A DNA stretch of 54,978 nt from Gnetum montanum (GCA_015680685.1 MNCI01001302.1:2601-57578); one strand, 5' to 3'. Numbered from the stretch's first letter, positions 1-11,252 are shown. Translations and numbers: made by a program. Notes: generated by a model from the letters alone, not told the origin.

Positions 1-390
1 TTGGGGGTTTTCTCCCATTGTAACGTAATATATACGCAAGTATACATCTGATCCAGCATTGAAACATAGATCTTTGATCTTTGCGACATCCACTTTTTTT
101 TTCTCTCCCCCGATTAGCATCTTTTCGGCGTTTTAGCGTTATCTTCGCAACGATCCATCTACGTCGTTGTCTCCCCGTTTTACGATCTCTCGCACCAAAA
201 TCACATCACGCAAAAATCCGTAATCATCACCGCTTTTACTGACCCGTAAGTCCCTGTCTGATCGACAAGACCGTTCAGGGCACCGCGGATTCGGTTTTCC
301 AGCTTAGCCCTCACGCAGATCTGTGGTTAAAGCTGTGTACACGGAATTTCGATCGGTATTTCTAGCTGCCGACGTTTTCCGTCGTTACAG
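1..390. other. CpG-rich segment of unknown identity
   Basis: This stretch holds dozens of CpG dinucleotides, whereas the following 50 kb is strongly CpG-depleted. It has a T-rich tract near 92-103 and no convincing open reading frame. Homology to the gag of element E starts abruptly near 390-400, so this is the edge of a separate insertion or a less methylated sequence. The opening bases look a little like the R-U5 end of a copia LTR followed by a leader, but neither a PBS nor a gag start can be shown. It could also be part of a host promoter or 5' leader. Confidence 0.4.
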
Positions 391-394
391 CATC

Positions 395-2189
395 AAAGGA
401 AAGTCGTCTACCTAGGCTTGATTTAAACAAATTTCCTAAGTTTTTAGGAGGCTATAATTTAGATCCACAACATCATTTACAAGCCTTCTACAATGCATGT
501 GCATGGAACAATATTGATAATGGATGGAAAAGACTTAAGCTCTTTCCTATGACACTCGTTGGCCAAGAAAAAGTATGGTATAGGTCTTTAAAGCTAAAAT
601 CAATTTATAGTTAGCCAACAATGGTAGAGCTCTTCATTGAAAGATATCAAACCTATGCAAGAGTGTCAACCTTAAGGAGAGAAATCTAAGAGTGAAAACA
701 AGGGTAACATGAACCCTTAGACATGGCCTAGGAAATATATTATTCATTTTTAAACAATTTCCCAAGCCATGGGTTCTCTGAGCAAAGGCTAATGTATCAC
801 ATCATGGATGGGCTTCATAATGAAACAAGGAAAATCCTAGGTATGTATGCCCTAGGTCAACTATATGAACTACAAAACTAGTAATTCCAAGAGCTTATTA
901 AGCAGGTAGCAAAAGAAGAATGAGAAATAGCTAAATGGGAGAATTTTGAAAGATCTCAATAGAACCAAAATCTCAAAATAGTAAAGATCCATGATCATGA
1001 AGAGGAGAAATCAACTCACCCCAAGGAGGAGGAATCTCCATCTTTCCCAATACTACAATCACTAGATGAAATTAAGGCAAAGATCAATAAGATGATGGAA
1101 TGGGTACATGAAAAATGTGGAGAATATGCCAATAGTATTAGAGGTGGAACCATGCCAAACCAAGAAATAGGACAAGACACCATGCAACAATCGAAAAGAA
1201 GGGTTGAAGAAAATAAGGATAAGAGCTCAACCTCAAAACATAAGTATTAATGTGATGTTTGCCTATAAGATCACCCCAAAGGCCAATTTCCAATCTTGTT
1301 ACATTTACATGAGCATTGGGGAGGAATATTACATCTAGATTTCATAGAAAAATACCATGTTCAACCATAGTGGCAAAAACCCCAGTCGTGGGGGAGGCCA
1401 CCATGAATCTAGTCACACCCTTCATACCATCCAAACCCAAGCGCTTATTATGTTCAACATCATGTTTTCCCAACTATGTTAACATCCACTATTTCACCAC
1501 ATCATTATCATTCTCCTAAGTACTATCAACCCATGTACTCACCAACATGATCACCACCTCATGTTCCTTGTACTTCTCCTCGCCCTCAATATTCTCATCA
1601 TCAGCCACCTTCTACATCACCACTAGTTGTGCTAGAAGGTTTTGCACCACAACACCAACCCATGAATGCTACTTGTGCTGCTACTATCAATAGCAGTGGA
1701 CATCCTCCACAATGTCGAAAGTGTCCTTTCTTTAGGCACGACCATAGAAAGAGACAACACGGTTCCAAAACCACTACATCCTCCAGTTTAGCACAAGCCC
1801 AATGTTGTGATGCATCTTCCTCCTTGAACTCAATGCCTCCTATTACCTTATCAAGGCCACCAATCAACACTCCAACAACCATGTAGCCTAATGAATATAA
1901 CCATGTAGGGAGACATATTGATCCTTACATACTATCTTACAGTCATGGGTGCCATAGTGGGTCAGCTCCTTATCACATGAACACATCTTATAATTTTTCC
2001 CACTATGCCAACTTTAATCAAGTGTGTGAACCCCAAGTTGGGTACATTCCAACCACCACATCAAAAGACACCCAGTGATTTGGATATGACTAGACTCCCA
2101 TATTCCCCACATGCATGGATCCACATTTTCAATTTATTAATTCTAGCCATGCTCAAAATTTTAGTTATGGGGGATATCCTTCATTCTAA
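395..2189 (+). pseudogene. gag: gag remnant of element A
   Basis: This is the nucleocapsid/capsid precursor of a Ty3 retrotransposon, broken by many stops and frameshifts. The N-terminal part is missing. 420-610 encodes the retrotransposon gag core (F-L-x-GYN-DPQ-HLQAFYNA, then W-KLFPMTL-GQ), matching element E codon by codon. A Cys/His finger of the form CxxC-x4-HP lies at 1251-1280, with its last Cys lost. The C-terminal third is rich in Pro, Ser, His and Tyr and ends at a TAA at 2187-2189, the same place as in element E. The capsid-core and HP-type finger combination is typical of Athila/Tat gag. Confidence 0.8.
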
Positions 2190-3570
2190 CAAGTAGAATT
2201 AGTAAATGTCTTTCCTTTTCTTTGATTTTACAATTTTTTATTTTCCAGTTTTTCATTTCCAAATTTTTGTTTTATTTTTTTGAGGGTAATCTTATCGATG
2301 AATAAAATGCTCATGTGACTTGTTGGTTGAGGTGTTGTTCTATGCTATCAAGTTTCAGGTGACTAATTATTTAGATAGTGAGCCCAAAACATCCACCCAT
2401 CCATTCTATTAATAAGAGGTTCTACTCTAGCTACGATGATATTCTTGACATCATTAAAACTTAAAGTAATTTTGTGCTCATTATGCCTAGAGCAAAAAAT
2501 GATGGACTAAGAGGGAATGGCCAAGGTGTGACATCAAGGGGACTTGTGGATTCTCTTTGCTGATATCTATAGGTGCTATCATGTAGCTTGGTTGTACTAA
2601 GATCCTTGTAGATCTAACAAAAAATGGGAGTAAGAGTAATAAATACACTCAATAAAGAAACTCAATGGTGTTCTGGGGGTTCCACTAGAAAGGCATGCAC
2701 CCATGCCTGAAGGTTGACAGCTTCTCCAATTCACTATTGGAAAGGACAAAATGCCAAACCAACTAGAAGAAGAAAAGAAGAAAGAAAAGAAAACATAAAA
2801 GAAAAGACCAAAGAAGAATGTGCCATAAAGAAATTCCAAATGACTCCTCCCTTGGACAAAATTCCAAATGATCATATGCCTTACTGTCATGGTGCTCTTA
2901 TGATTGTCCATCATTGGATGAAACAATGTGATATGGTCAAAGGCATAGACTTGGTCTTGATTTTGGAATGACAAGCTAATGACACATTAATCATGCCCTA
3001 CACTTAGGATTCATTGTTCCTAGGGTTAGTTGCATCATGTTCCGATCTCTGTAATCCCTTCTATGATTCGTCTCATCTCACTGTTCATGTATTTTTTACT
3101 TGTGTCTTGTGTAGCATAGAATTCATATCTCATCTAATGGTATCTACATGTGTATGCTTTGTGGAAATAATGTGGATTTCATTTAACCCTTTTAGTGCCT
3201 ATGGACATTTTTAGGTGTGGTTACATAAGGGCATGATAGGTAGGAACCTACTTTGGGAAGGACCCACTTGCATAACTTTTGTAATTTGCACTCATTGCAT
3301 ATCATCATGACATCATTTTATATCATCTAAGTACTACATTGCTAAAGTTATCCTTTCCTTTATCATCACTTTAATTCAAACATTCCTATGCACCACTACA
3401 TGTCCTTTTTCCTCACCCTATTCATGAACTTCATTGTAAAATTCCACTTCATTACACTTCTGGTGACTTTCGATCTCTTCAATGTTACCCTAGATCTTTT
3501 GAATTAACCTTAAATCCTTCATTTTTTACCTTGGAAATTCAAAAATTTATCAATTTTTCCAAGTATCCTA
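2190..3570 (+). other. Spacer between gag and internal promoter of element A
   Basis: This stretch is non-coding. It aligns with 36570-37515 in element E. From the purine tract onward it also aligns with the post-integrase spacers of C (about 26160 downward) and F (about 48940 downward): an AAATTCCAAAT-type block followed by a CCTTGGACAAA-type block recurs in all. The pol segment present in C and F is therefore absent here. A small inverted repeat, AGGCATG-cacc-CATGCCT, sits at about 2691-2708. Confidence 0.6.
2764..2820 (+). promoter_or_regulatory. Polypurine tract in the spacer of element A
   Basis: This is a run of about 55 bases made almost only of A and G on the element's sense strand. 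Similar sense-strand A/G tracts occur at the matching place in E (37139-37171), C (26160-26237, minus) and F (48907-48941, minus). A second, central plus-strand priming site is one possible role; a simple low-complexity expansion is another. Confidence 0.4.
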
Positions 3571-3574
3571 TTTT

Positions 3575-3653
3575 CAAGGGGACACGATATCAGGTACCTA
3601 ATATCGGGTCCGCCCTAGTGGGTATGTGATATCGTGTCCCGACACATCAATGT
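3575..3653 (+). promoter_or_regulatory. Repeated GATATC/GTCC boxes of the internal promoter (element A)
   Basis: Three imperfect boxes of the type ACGATATC, AATATCGGGTCC and GTGATATCGTGTCC lie in about 80 bp. They sit upstream of a leader, a splice donor (3884) and ORF-X (4136). The same box class forms the tandem array in the U3 of the solo LTR at 12775-12851. A weak TATA-like block (about 3655-3668) aligns with the clear TATA box of element F. The promoter role is inferred from this position and from copies C and F. Confidence 0.55.
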
Positions 3654-3883
3654 CATTTATCATTGTTCATGAAAGGGGAGTTGTTGAAATTTTCTTCCAT
3701 GAATTTTCTAGCTTGTGCACCTATCATTCAAACATCAATAACTTGCTCATTAATACTTCGATTCTCATTCCAATCAAACTTGCTTAAACCCAGAGTGTTT
3801 AACTTAGTCATGGGGGAAGGGTATGCTTCAAGTCACACATAGTTTTTTCAAAATTTTTCATTTCCCGAAGGATATTATCAAGG

Positions 3884-4135
3884 GTAAGTGACCTTAAAAA
3901 ATGCTAAAAATGTTTGCCAAATTAATTTTATTTCTTCACCTAGACCATGAAAATTATTTTTTGGAGTTACCTAATCAAAATTGGGCCCAATATCAAAAAT
4001 TTTAGGGGAATTTTCATGGAAATATCTAACTATGAATCACACTAAGCAAGAAATTAATCTATTAATGACAAGGAGTAAGATATTAATCTAATTTTGTAAA
4101 TAGCCTTACTAATAATCGGTCCCATGTGATTGTAG
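3884..4135 (+). other. Predicted leader intron before ORF-X (element A)
   Basis: A consensus donor (AAGG then GTAAGT at 3884-3889) and an acceptor (TGTAG at 4131-4135) bound a 252-bp AT-rich interval. A branch-point match, CTTACTAAT, ends 22 bases before the acceptor at 4113. The acceptor abuts the ATG of ORF-X. The corresponding intervals in C and F are about 290 and 309 bp, have the same layout and equally abut the ATG. Confidence 0.6.
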
Positions 4136-5440
4136 ATGGCCCCTAAAAGAGGATAGCAATGAGGATCCTCTCAAGGTGCATCCAAATGACCAAGGAAAGG
4201 TAGAGGCCAAGTGCCTCCCAAAGAACATGCAGAGTAGGAAGCATAATTATTTAGCATTTATTAAGAACCTCTTGTCACTAAAAAATTGTGGCATGCTAAA
4301 GGTGAAGATAGTAAGGCACCTGAATAGGAACAACACCTCACGTTGTCTTTGGAATGTGTTCAAGTAATTTGTGAAAGGTCCATGTCAACAGCTATGATTG
4401 TGGAACTCAATATTGGATCTTTCACTAAATTTACCCCTGAGGTAGTTAGAGACCAACTTAAAGGATCTCCATTGTGGCCTGTTCTCTCTGAAAGTGGTGA
4501 TTGGTACCTAGGGGAGATGTACCAATTTTGGCACAACAAGGAAGAAGGCACCACCATTGATATTGGTGGGATTTCTATTGATTTCTCTACCAAGGCCATT
4601 TCAAAAGTGTTGAATCTTCTAAATACAAGGCCCAAGGTTGCTCACCTATCCACTCGCTTTGATGATGCATGCAAGATATGGTTAAAAAGGACATATCGCA
4701 AGGAGGATAATGCATATGGAGAGCTCACACTTGAAGAGAGGATCTACTTCAAAATTTGCACATATCACATTTTCCCAACAAAATAATTGAATAAAATTTC
4801 CACCTATGTGGCTAGAGGAAGTGCCATCTTGATGGGCAAGGTTGATGCCAACCTACCCCATCTATATCTCAAAGAAATTTTAAGGTAGTTTGAAGAATGT
4901 AAGATAGGGAAGTTTGCATTTCCTTTTCCCTACCTAATCAAGAAGCTATGCTAACATGCTAGAATTCTAGGGTGCATCAATAATGTCCCCAAAAAGGCTC
5001 AAAATGCCTCATTTGCTAAATTACTAAAGCCACTAGCCCCAAGGAAAAATGCGAGTGAGACACTAGAGCTTGAGCAAGAACATATAGTGGGGCCCATTGC
5101 ACCTAAAATTTCAGGGCCTAGCCAACTTCCAGACACAAAGCCCAATAAAAAATAGGAAGTAAGGCCCAGCACATAACCTATAAGCTAGCATGACCAACTG
5201 CCACCGCCGCTGCTAGACTATCAACCATCGATGCACCATCTCAGTGCCATCGCTAAATCAGTTAGTTGGGGAAGCCATGATGAAGCAAATCTCTTTAGGA
5301 TCATTGATGATGTCGTATGATCCACAGTCTCAATTGATCACACCTGAGGTAAGGTGTCCATCCAAATAGGAGGAGGGGAATCACACTAGTCACAACAAAT
5401 CTCTGGAAACGCTACATCTTTTCAAGTGCAATTAGAAACT
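4136..5440 (+). pseudogene. ORF-X of element A, Transposase_32-like protein, 3' truncated
   Basis: The start ATG follows the predicted acceptor directly and opens with a basic stretch (MAPKRG, then PRKGRGQ) that could act as a nuclear signal. The readable block 4343-4786 carries LWPVLSESGDWYLGEMYQFW, then GISIDFSTKAISKVLNL. The next block has the HIFPT and AFPFPYLIKKLC motifs. From memory these motifs in this order fit the 'putative plant transposon protein' domain (Pfam Transposase_32); a profile search would settle it. The same blocks occur in ORF-X of C and F. Stops and at least one frameshift (around 4343) break the frame, and the C-terminal half is missing. Despite the domain name no transposase activity is implied. 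Confidence 0.65.
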
Positions 5441-5444
5441 GGTC

Positions 5445-6579
5445 TCAAATGTGGTTTAAAGGGTATCATACCTTGTACAAGACCTAAGATCTGCTCAATA
5501 GTGTTATGATGCTGCACCAACCACTCAACCCTACAATGTCCCAACAAGCTTAGAATGTGATTTCTAGGCTTTCACAACCTTTGCAATCTTGATCTCCCCT
5601 CCAAAGTGTTGTGACACTACACAAACACTTAATCCTATAGGATCCTAACAAGCTCAATCGAGATGCGTTCCCATAAGAAGCACATCAACCTTGCAGGAAA
5701 ACAAGAAAGAACAAAAAATACAAGGGATGAATGTAACTTAGTTTGTTGATCCTTGCACTTTGAGGTACAACACACTTTATAATAGACAAATGATAATACA
5801 ATGAGGAGCAACAGTAATTACAATGATTGCCACATGATTACATAATGATTATACAAAAGCTTGCAAATTTTCCAATGAGAATGGTGTCTTCTTATACTCA
5901 CTATTTTTCCAAATCCATCTTGAGACTCATGTAATGGCTAGCTAATGATCATGAAAGACATCTTCTTCATGTGTGAGATGTCTTTCTGTATTTACCTTCA
6001 TTCTAGAAAGATGTCTTTATTTTGGAAAAGAAGTCTTTCTAAAACTAGTCTTCATCCTAGGAAGACATCTTTGTTTGGTAAAGATGCCTTTGTGTAATGA
6101 AAAATATCTACTATTTTGCAGAGACATCTTTGCTTGGTGAAAAACGTCTGCTATTTTGCAGAGACATCTTTGCCTAGTGAAAAGCGTCTGCTATTTTTTA
6201 GAGATGTCTTTGCCTATGCATCCTTCAATTATTCCAAGATGTCTACTATTTCCTAGAGACATATTTCTTTACTTTTTTTTTCATGATGAATTCATCATTT
6301 CACGTTCATAACCTTGCACTTCCACATGCTTCAATGATGACAAATTTTCTTGTGAGTTATCTCAGCCTTGTCCATGTTCTTTGAATTCTTGCATGTTTGC
6401 TTGAGACCTTGTGGATGACCTTCTCCTTTGAGCTTTAAACTAATTGGTTCCTTATCATCAATGTAGGTTTTATCTCATCTTGGTTCCCATGTTGTCTTGC
6501 AAACACAACAGCTACATAAACATACAAAAAACCTTTGACTCCATTTTACTTAATGCTTTCACACACCAAAAGTTCCACA
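5445..6579 (-). repeat. 3' LTR of the pol-less copia
   Basis: It aligns with 10290-11252. On the minus strand it starts TGTGGAAC at 6579, directly after a polypurine tract (6581-6595, plus strand TCTTCCCATTTTGG). Its terminal part, equivalent to 10141-10285 of the other LTR, is absent. It contains the array of GACATCT boxes at 5955-6265. Confidence 0.75.
5955..6265. repeat. Array of AGACATCT / AGATGTCT boxes in copia U3
   Basis: About eight copies of AGACATCTTT or its reverse complement AGATGTCT are spaced irregularly at roughly 30-60 bp. Part of the array is a tandem repeat whose unit includes AGACATCTTTGC and a GTCTGCTATTTTGCAG-type block (6110-6200). The same boxes recur in three other copia LTRs in this window. 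Confidence 0.7.
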
Positions 6580-8900
6580 ATCTTCCCATTTTGGTGATGT
6601 TAAAAGCTTAAGAAAATGGATTAGTGAATCATACATACTCTTCCCTTTTTGAGTAGCATGAAAAAGGATAAAGCACATAAACTTATTTCTAAAGAGACAT
6701 CACAAAAGAACATCAATTTAAGATAATATGCATAACCAATAGCAAGTGATAATCCCAAGGAGATAAAAACATTTAGCTAGGCAAAGAGTACACGTTTTAT
6801 AGCACTAAGTTCCATGAAGAGTTGTTCCTAATTTATAAAGAACTGATCCAAGCCTTTCAAGTGATATTCAAACTTAAGGCTTTAAGTGAAGTATAATCCT
6901 TGAAGAACAACCTATCTCTAATCTAATAAGTCATTAGTAGTAAATATCACATGATTCTTTAAGTTTCTAATATTCTCCTTCTTTTTTTAGAGTATCAACA
7001 AAAGAATAGGATATATAAATCTTTATGATAAGGAGAGTATAGCGATACAACTTCTTAATCATATCTATAGCACATGATTTGAAACTAGCCATGCCAAATT
7101 TTAAATTCTTGAACTAGAAGGTATATCTCAAGATAACCTATTCAAGGGATTTTTTGATCAAAGTTGTGGATACTTTGCCATAGATAGAATGATCATGTTT
7201 TTGTTCATTTTTCTACAAGGAATAATATCAACTATTTGTAGTCTTTCATAGAAATATAGGTACTTCTAACTTCATTTTTGCTTAAGGTTTGCTCTTGTCA
7301 ATTCAAAAAACAAGGAGCTACAACTAATCCAAAAATAACTAACAACAACCAATTTGATGCTAAAGACCAAGGATAGAGCATTTAGAAGTAAGTGGCCTAT
7401 CTCATTAAAACTTATATCTTAAGATATTTTCTTAGCACAATTTTTAAAATGGCTAAAAAACAATATAGGAGCTACCCTATATTGAAATTCAATTTTTGAG
7501 GATTAAATAACTTGTCTTTTGAGCCAATAAACTCATAAGGTAAAGCAATGTGTCATGATTCCATCAAAACTCAACTCTTAAGAAAACATCATAAAGGTAA
7601 TTAAATGGCAAGCAAGAAAGGATACACATACAAAAATAAATTCTCATGAAGAAGGAAAAATACCAAAAATAAGTGAATGTCCAACATTAGCCAAGCAGAT
7701 TTTAATCGGTAACCAAGAGATATCACAATGATAAAATGTCTATAAGGCATCTTAACCAAAATTTAATCCTACTTTTACCTTGAATACTATACCATACCCT
7801 TGCATGACATGAATCCTTTCTCATTTTGTGATATTTTTTTATTTGAGTATTTCTTTGCTAAAGTCTCCAAAAACTTCCCCTACATTGGTGACCTTCAAGA
7901 TGATGATGGATAATGAGGAATAGACTCCCCTTACACATGTGTAACTCTTCTTGGGCTTTTAAGATTAGAGCAACTTGTAAATCACCAAAGCACTATAATT
8001 GTAGGCCAACATTAAGATCAAATGTGAAGACTAAGGTCTCCAACAAGTAATATTGATAGAATCTTTCAAAATCTTGTCTTATTTCATAAATGGAAAAAAT
8101 ATCTGAAAGGCCATGAGCTTAGAAGCAGATCATCACAAGAAGCTCAAATTGGACAAGACTGACACAAGACCAAACTAAAAAAATATTACACAATAATGAC
8201 CTAAAGGAAATCAATATAAGTGCTAAACTACATATTTCCAAAAACCAAATGCATTAAGCTCAAAGATGAACGTAAGGGATGCTCTAAACAATTATCTTAT
8301 CATAACTCTAATTTAGATAAGACACAACACTTTTGGACTTCTCAAATCATATACTTATAAACTAACTAGCAAGCAAAGAGATGAAACTTACCTTGACTTA
8401 CCTTGCTTGCTGATGAGAAGAAAAGATTAAGGGATTTTGAGATGAGGTCCCCTATCATGAAGTACCTCTTCATCCTTAGGTTCCCTTTCATTAAATCATA
8501 TATATGATGTCTCTATTTGTTCATGTTCTTTATGATAGAACCCATGATCTCTTATTGCATCATTTTTTATTCTGCACTTCTCTTCATTTTTAGTTACTAG
8601 TGCCTACACAATTTCCTTACTAAAGCCTTTTTGACAAGATCAAGCATTAATCTTGCTTTAATCATCATGAGTATAATTAAGAGTTTTCTTACTACCAAAA
8701 ATTTTACATACAAATAAAGTCTTTTCCTTATGATCAAACTTGACTATGCTTGAGCTTGAATTTTCATGTGTAACTTCATCCAAATTCTTTAGCTGATTTT
8801 TAGGAGTATTATCTTCTTAAACCTTTCTATAATCCCTATTAAAAGAGGTTAGTTGTTGAATCTCAACTTTTATGTCTGAGATCTCATCTTTCACTTTAGA
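6580..8900 (-). other. Non-coding internal region of the pol-less copia
   Basis: This region is AT-rich and without a readable pol domain on either strand. On the minus strand two consensus splice donors (GTAAGT) lie 10 bp apart at 8401-8396 and 8391-8386; related donors occur after gag in copia I (53081-53048). The PPT is at its left end, 6581-6595. Nothing else was identified in it. Confidence 0.5.
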
Positions 8901-10083
8901 ATGAATAGCATCTAGCTTAGCAATTACAAGTTTCTTTGCCTTCCTAATCAAATAAGAGAAATTTCTTCATTAAATTCACTATACCTTTTGTCACACTTGC
9001 CCCCTTATTCAACCATATGACAGGAATTTTCATCCATAAGAACCATGCATATGAGATGTGAATCTTTAAAAGAATTGCATGCTTCTTCTTGACTTTGCTC
9101 ATTATCATTCCAACTTGTATAAAAGTTGGACTTTTCAATTCCTCATCATTGGATTTATTCTTTGGCTATGTCTTGTTATCACTAGGGCATTCAAAGGTCA
9201 TATGGCCTCTTCCTCCAAAAACCCAACATTCTACATAAGAGAAATCTAAGTTAGAATTCAAAAAAAATTTACCTCTTTCTCTACCTTTGAATAGATTGGA
9301 TCTTTGTTGAGATGCTTCCTTGTTTCTTCTTCTTAGCAATCGTTGCAACTTCCTTGAGAGAAAGGCAATCTCATCTTCACTACCCTCATCATGCTCATTG
9401 AACTCCTTCTTATTGAAGGTAATATTTAGAGCAATAGGTCTTTCTTGGATCGCTCCTTCGCTTATGAGATTTATTTCATAAGCAATAAGAGCACTTTGAA
9501 GCTCTTCAAATTTCAAAATTGAGAAATTTCTAATTTCCTCCATAGCTATGACCTTTCGTCTAAACTCTTATTATAGAGTTCTAATCATTTTGATGATGAC
9601 ATTACTTTCAAGCAAATCTTTTTCTGTTCTTATAATAGCTACAAAAACATCATTGGCTCTAAAGAAATAATCTTTTATTTTCTCACCGTCTCTCATTTTG
9701 AGCTCATTGTATTCACTTTGTAAAACTAACAATTTTGATTGCTTAACAATAGAGGTTCCTTCATGAGTAGCTTCTAAAGTTTGCCAAATTTCTTTGGCAG
9801 TTTTACCTCTTACTACCCTATTAAATTCAAATTTATTCAAAGCGCACTATAAACAATTTTTTTCTTTTAAATCAAACATGAAATTATCTTTCTCCTCTTA
9901 TGTCCATTTGTTGTGAGGCTTGATGATGCTGGTGGAGCTATCGATTGGCAGAGCGTAGCCTTTAAGGATTGACTCCCACACTTCAAACTCCATGGATTCA
10001 AAGAACCCTTTCATTCTAGCTTTTTAATAGGTGAAGTTGAATTCATCAAACATGGATGGCTTTGTGTAAGATATCCGCTTCAT
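8900..10083 (-). pseudogene. gag: copia gag (UBN2-like) remnant
   Basis: This is the capsid/nucleocapsid protein of a Ty1/copia element, starting at the ATG at 10083 on the minus strand, about 40 bp after the PBS. The N-terminal region ends in a block with W-T-EEKDNF. Next comes the readable gag segment 9840-9571 (RVVRGKTAKEIWQTLEATHEG, then KIKDYFFRANDVF), characteristic of copia gag. The segment 9543-9166 ends in a zinc knuckle with GRGHMTFECP in which the second Cys has become Phe. An acidic, coiled-coil-like tail follows to about 8900. At least two frameshifts and several stops are present. It is closely similar to the gag of copia I at 53500-54943. Confidence 0.8.
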
Positions 10084-10117
10084 TGTTCACTCGTGAAGTT
10101 GATGATGACAAAGGAAA

Positions 10118-10138
10118 CTACTAGGTTCCAATACCACT
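10118..10138 (-). other. Primer binding site of the pol-less copia
   Basis: On the minus strand the bases after the LTR end read GTGGTATTGGAACC, a decayed match to the initiator tRNA-Met complement TGGTATCAGAGCC used by most plant copia elements. It lies between the LTR and the gag ATG, as expected. Confidence 0.55.
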
Positions 10139-10140
10139 TT

Positions 10141-11252
10141 TGGATTCTTGAACTTAGAAGGGTGGGGGATGAATAAGTTCCCCAAATTAGAATTCTTTGG
10201 ACAAAGTGCACACACCAAATTTAATGTGGTTCCCCAATTTTGGTAGTCCACACTTGGAGAATAGATCACAAGCACCTCTCCAAACTTTCTTGCTCTTAAA
10301 TGTGGTTTGAAGGGTACCACACCCTATATAAGATCTAAGCTATACTCTAGAGTGTTGTCATGCTATATCAACCCACTCAACCCTACAAGGTCTAAACAAG
10401 CTTAGAATGTGGTTTCTAGGCTTTCACAACCTTTACAATATTCAACTCTACTCTGAAGTGTTTTGGTGCTACACAAACACTCAATCTCGTAGGATCCTAA
10501 CAAGCTCAATCAAGATGCCATTCCACAAGAAGCACATCAACCCCACAAGGTAACAAGAAAAAACAACAATTACAAGGGATGAATGCAATTGAGTTTGCTG
10601 ATCCTTGGACTTTGAGGTACATCACACTTTAGAATGGACAAATGATAATACAATGAGAAGCAACAATAATATCAAATGATTACACAATGATTGTACAAGA
10701 GCTTGTACATTTTCCAATGAGAATGATGTCTTCTTATAGCCACCATGTTTCCAAATCCATCTTGGAACTCATGAAATGGCTAGCTAACAATCATGGAAGA
10801 TGTCTTTGTTTCGTAAAGATGTCTAGCTAACATCTTTGTTTGGTAAAGACATCTTTTCCTGATGAAAGAAGTCTACTATTTTACACAAACATCTTTACCT
10901 ATGCATCCTTCAATTCTACCAAGACATCTACTATTTCTTGAAGACATATTTCTTCATCTTCCTTTGCATGATGAATTCTTCATTCCATGTTCACAATCTT
11001 GCACTTCTGCATGCTTCAATGATGACAACTTTTCTTGTGAGTTATTTTTTTTGTCCCTATTTTTTGAATTCTTTCATGTTCGCTTGAGACCTTGTGGATG
11101 ACCTTCTCCTTTGATCTCTAAACCAATTCATTCCTTATCATTAATGTGGGCTTTATCTCATCTTAGTTTCCCATGTTGTCCTACAAACACAACCATACAA
11201 ACAACCTTTGAATCCATTTTACTTAACATTTTGACACACCAAAAGGTCCACA
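10141..11252 (-). repeat. 5' LTR of the pol-less copia
   Basis: The LTR is about 1.1 kb. It begins TGTGGACC at 11252 on the minus strand and ends at about 10141 next to the PBS. It aligns with 5445-6579 and, more distantly, with 41333-42468. It contains GACATCT boxes at 10797-10950. Confidence 0.75.
10797..10950. repeat. Array of AGACATCT / AGATGTCT boxes (5' LTR)
   Basis: Five to six GACATCT boxes occur in both orientations, including an inverted pair around AAAGATGTCTAGC and GTAAAGACATC. The array is shorter than that of the partner LTR, so box number has changed since insertion. Confidence 0.65.

Larger units (their letters stand above)
390..5440 (+). mobile_element. Element A: truncated pol-less Athila/Tat-like Ty3 retrotransposon
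   Basis: The element runs gag remnant, non-coding spacer, internal promoter, leader intron, ORF-X. Its gag and spacer align along their length with element E (34830-37515). Its spacer and ORF-X align with those of elements C and F on the other strand. No protease, RT, RNase H or integrase remnant lies between gag (end 2189) and the spacer. The left end is cut inside gag at about 390 and the right end inside ORF-X at about 5440, where copia LTR sequence begins. No LTR of its own is in the window. Confidence 0.75.
5445..11252 (-). mobile_element. Ty1/copia element with two LTRs and gag but no pol
   Basis: On the minus strand the order is 5' LTR (11252 to 10141), PBS, gag (about 10083 to 8900), about 2.3 kb of non-coding sequence, PPT, and 3' LTR (6579 to 5445). 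The two LTRs align over more than 1 kb. There is no recognisable protease, integrase or RT between gag and the 3' LTR. It is therefore either a deletion derivative or a non-autonomous element. Its 3' LTR lacks the last 150 bp or so, where it meets element A. Confidence 0.75.

Noticed and set aside
1601-1886. Overlapping frames on both strands inside gag of A
   Set aside because: The plus frame is the C-terminal part of gag, aligned with E 36000-36330; the minus frame is its shadow.
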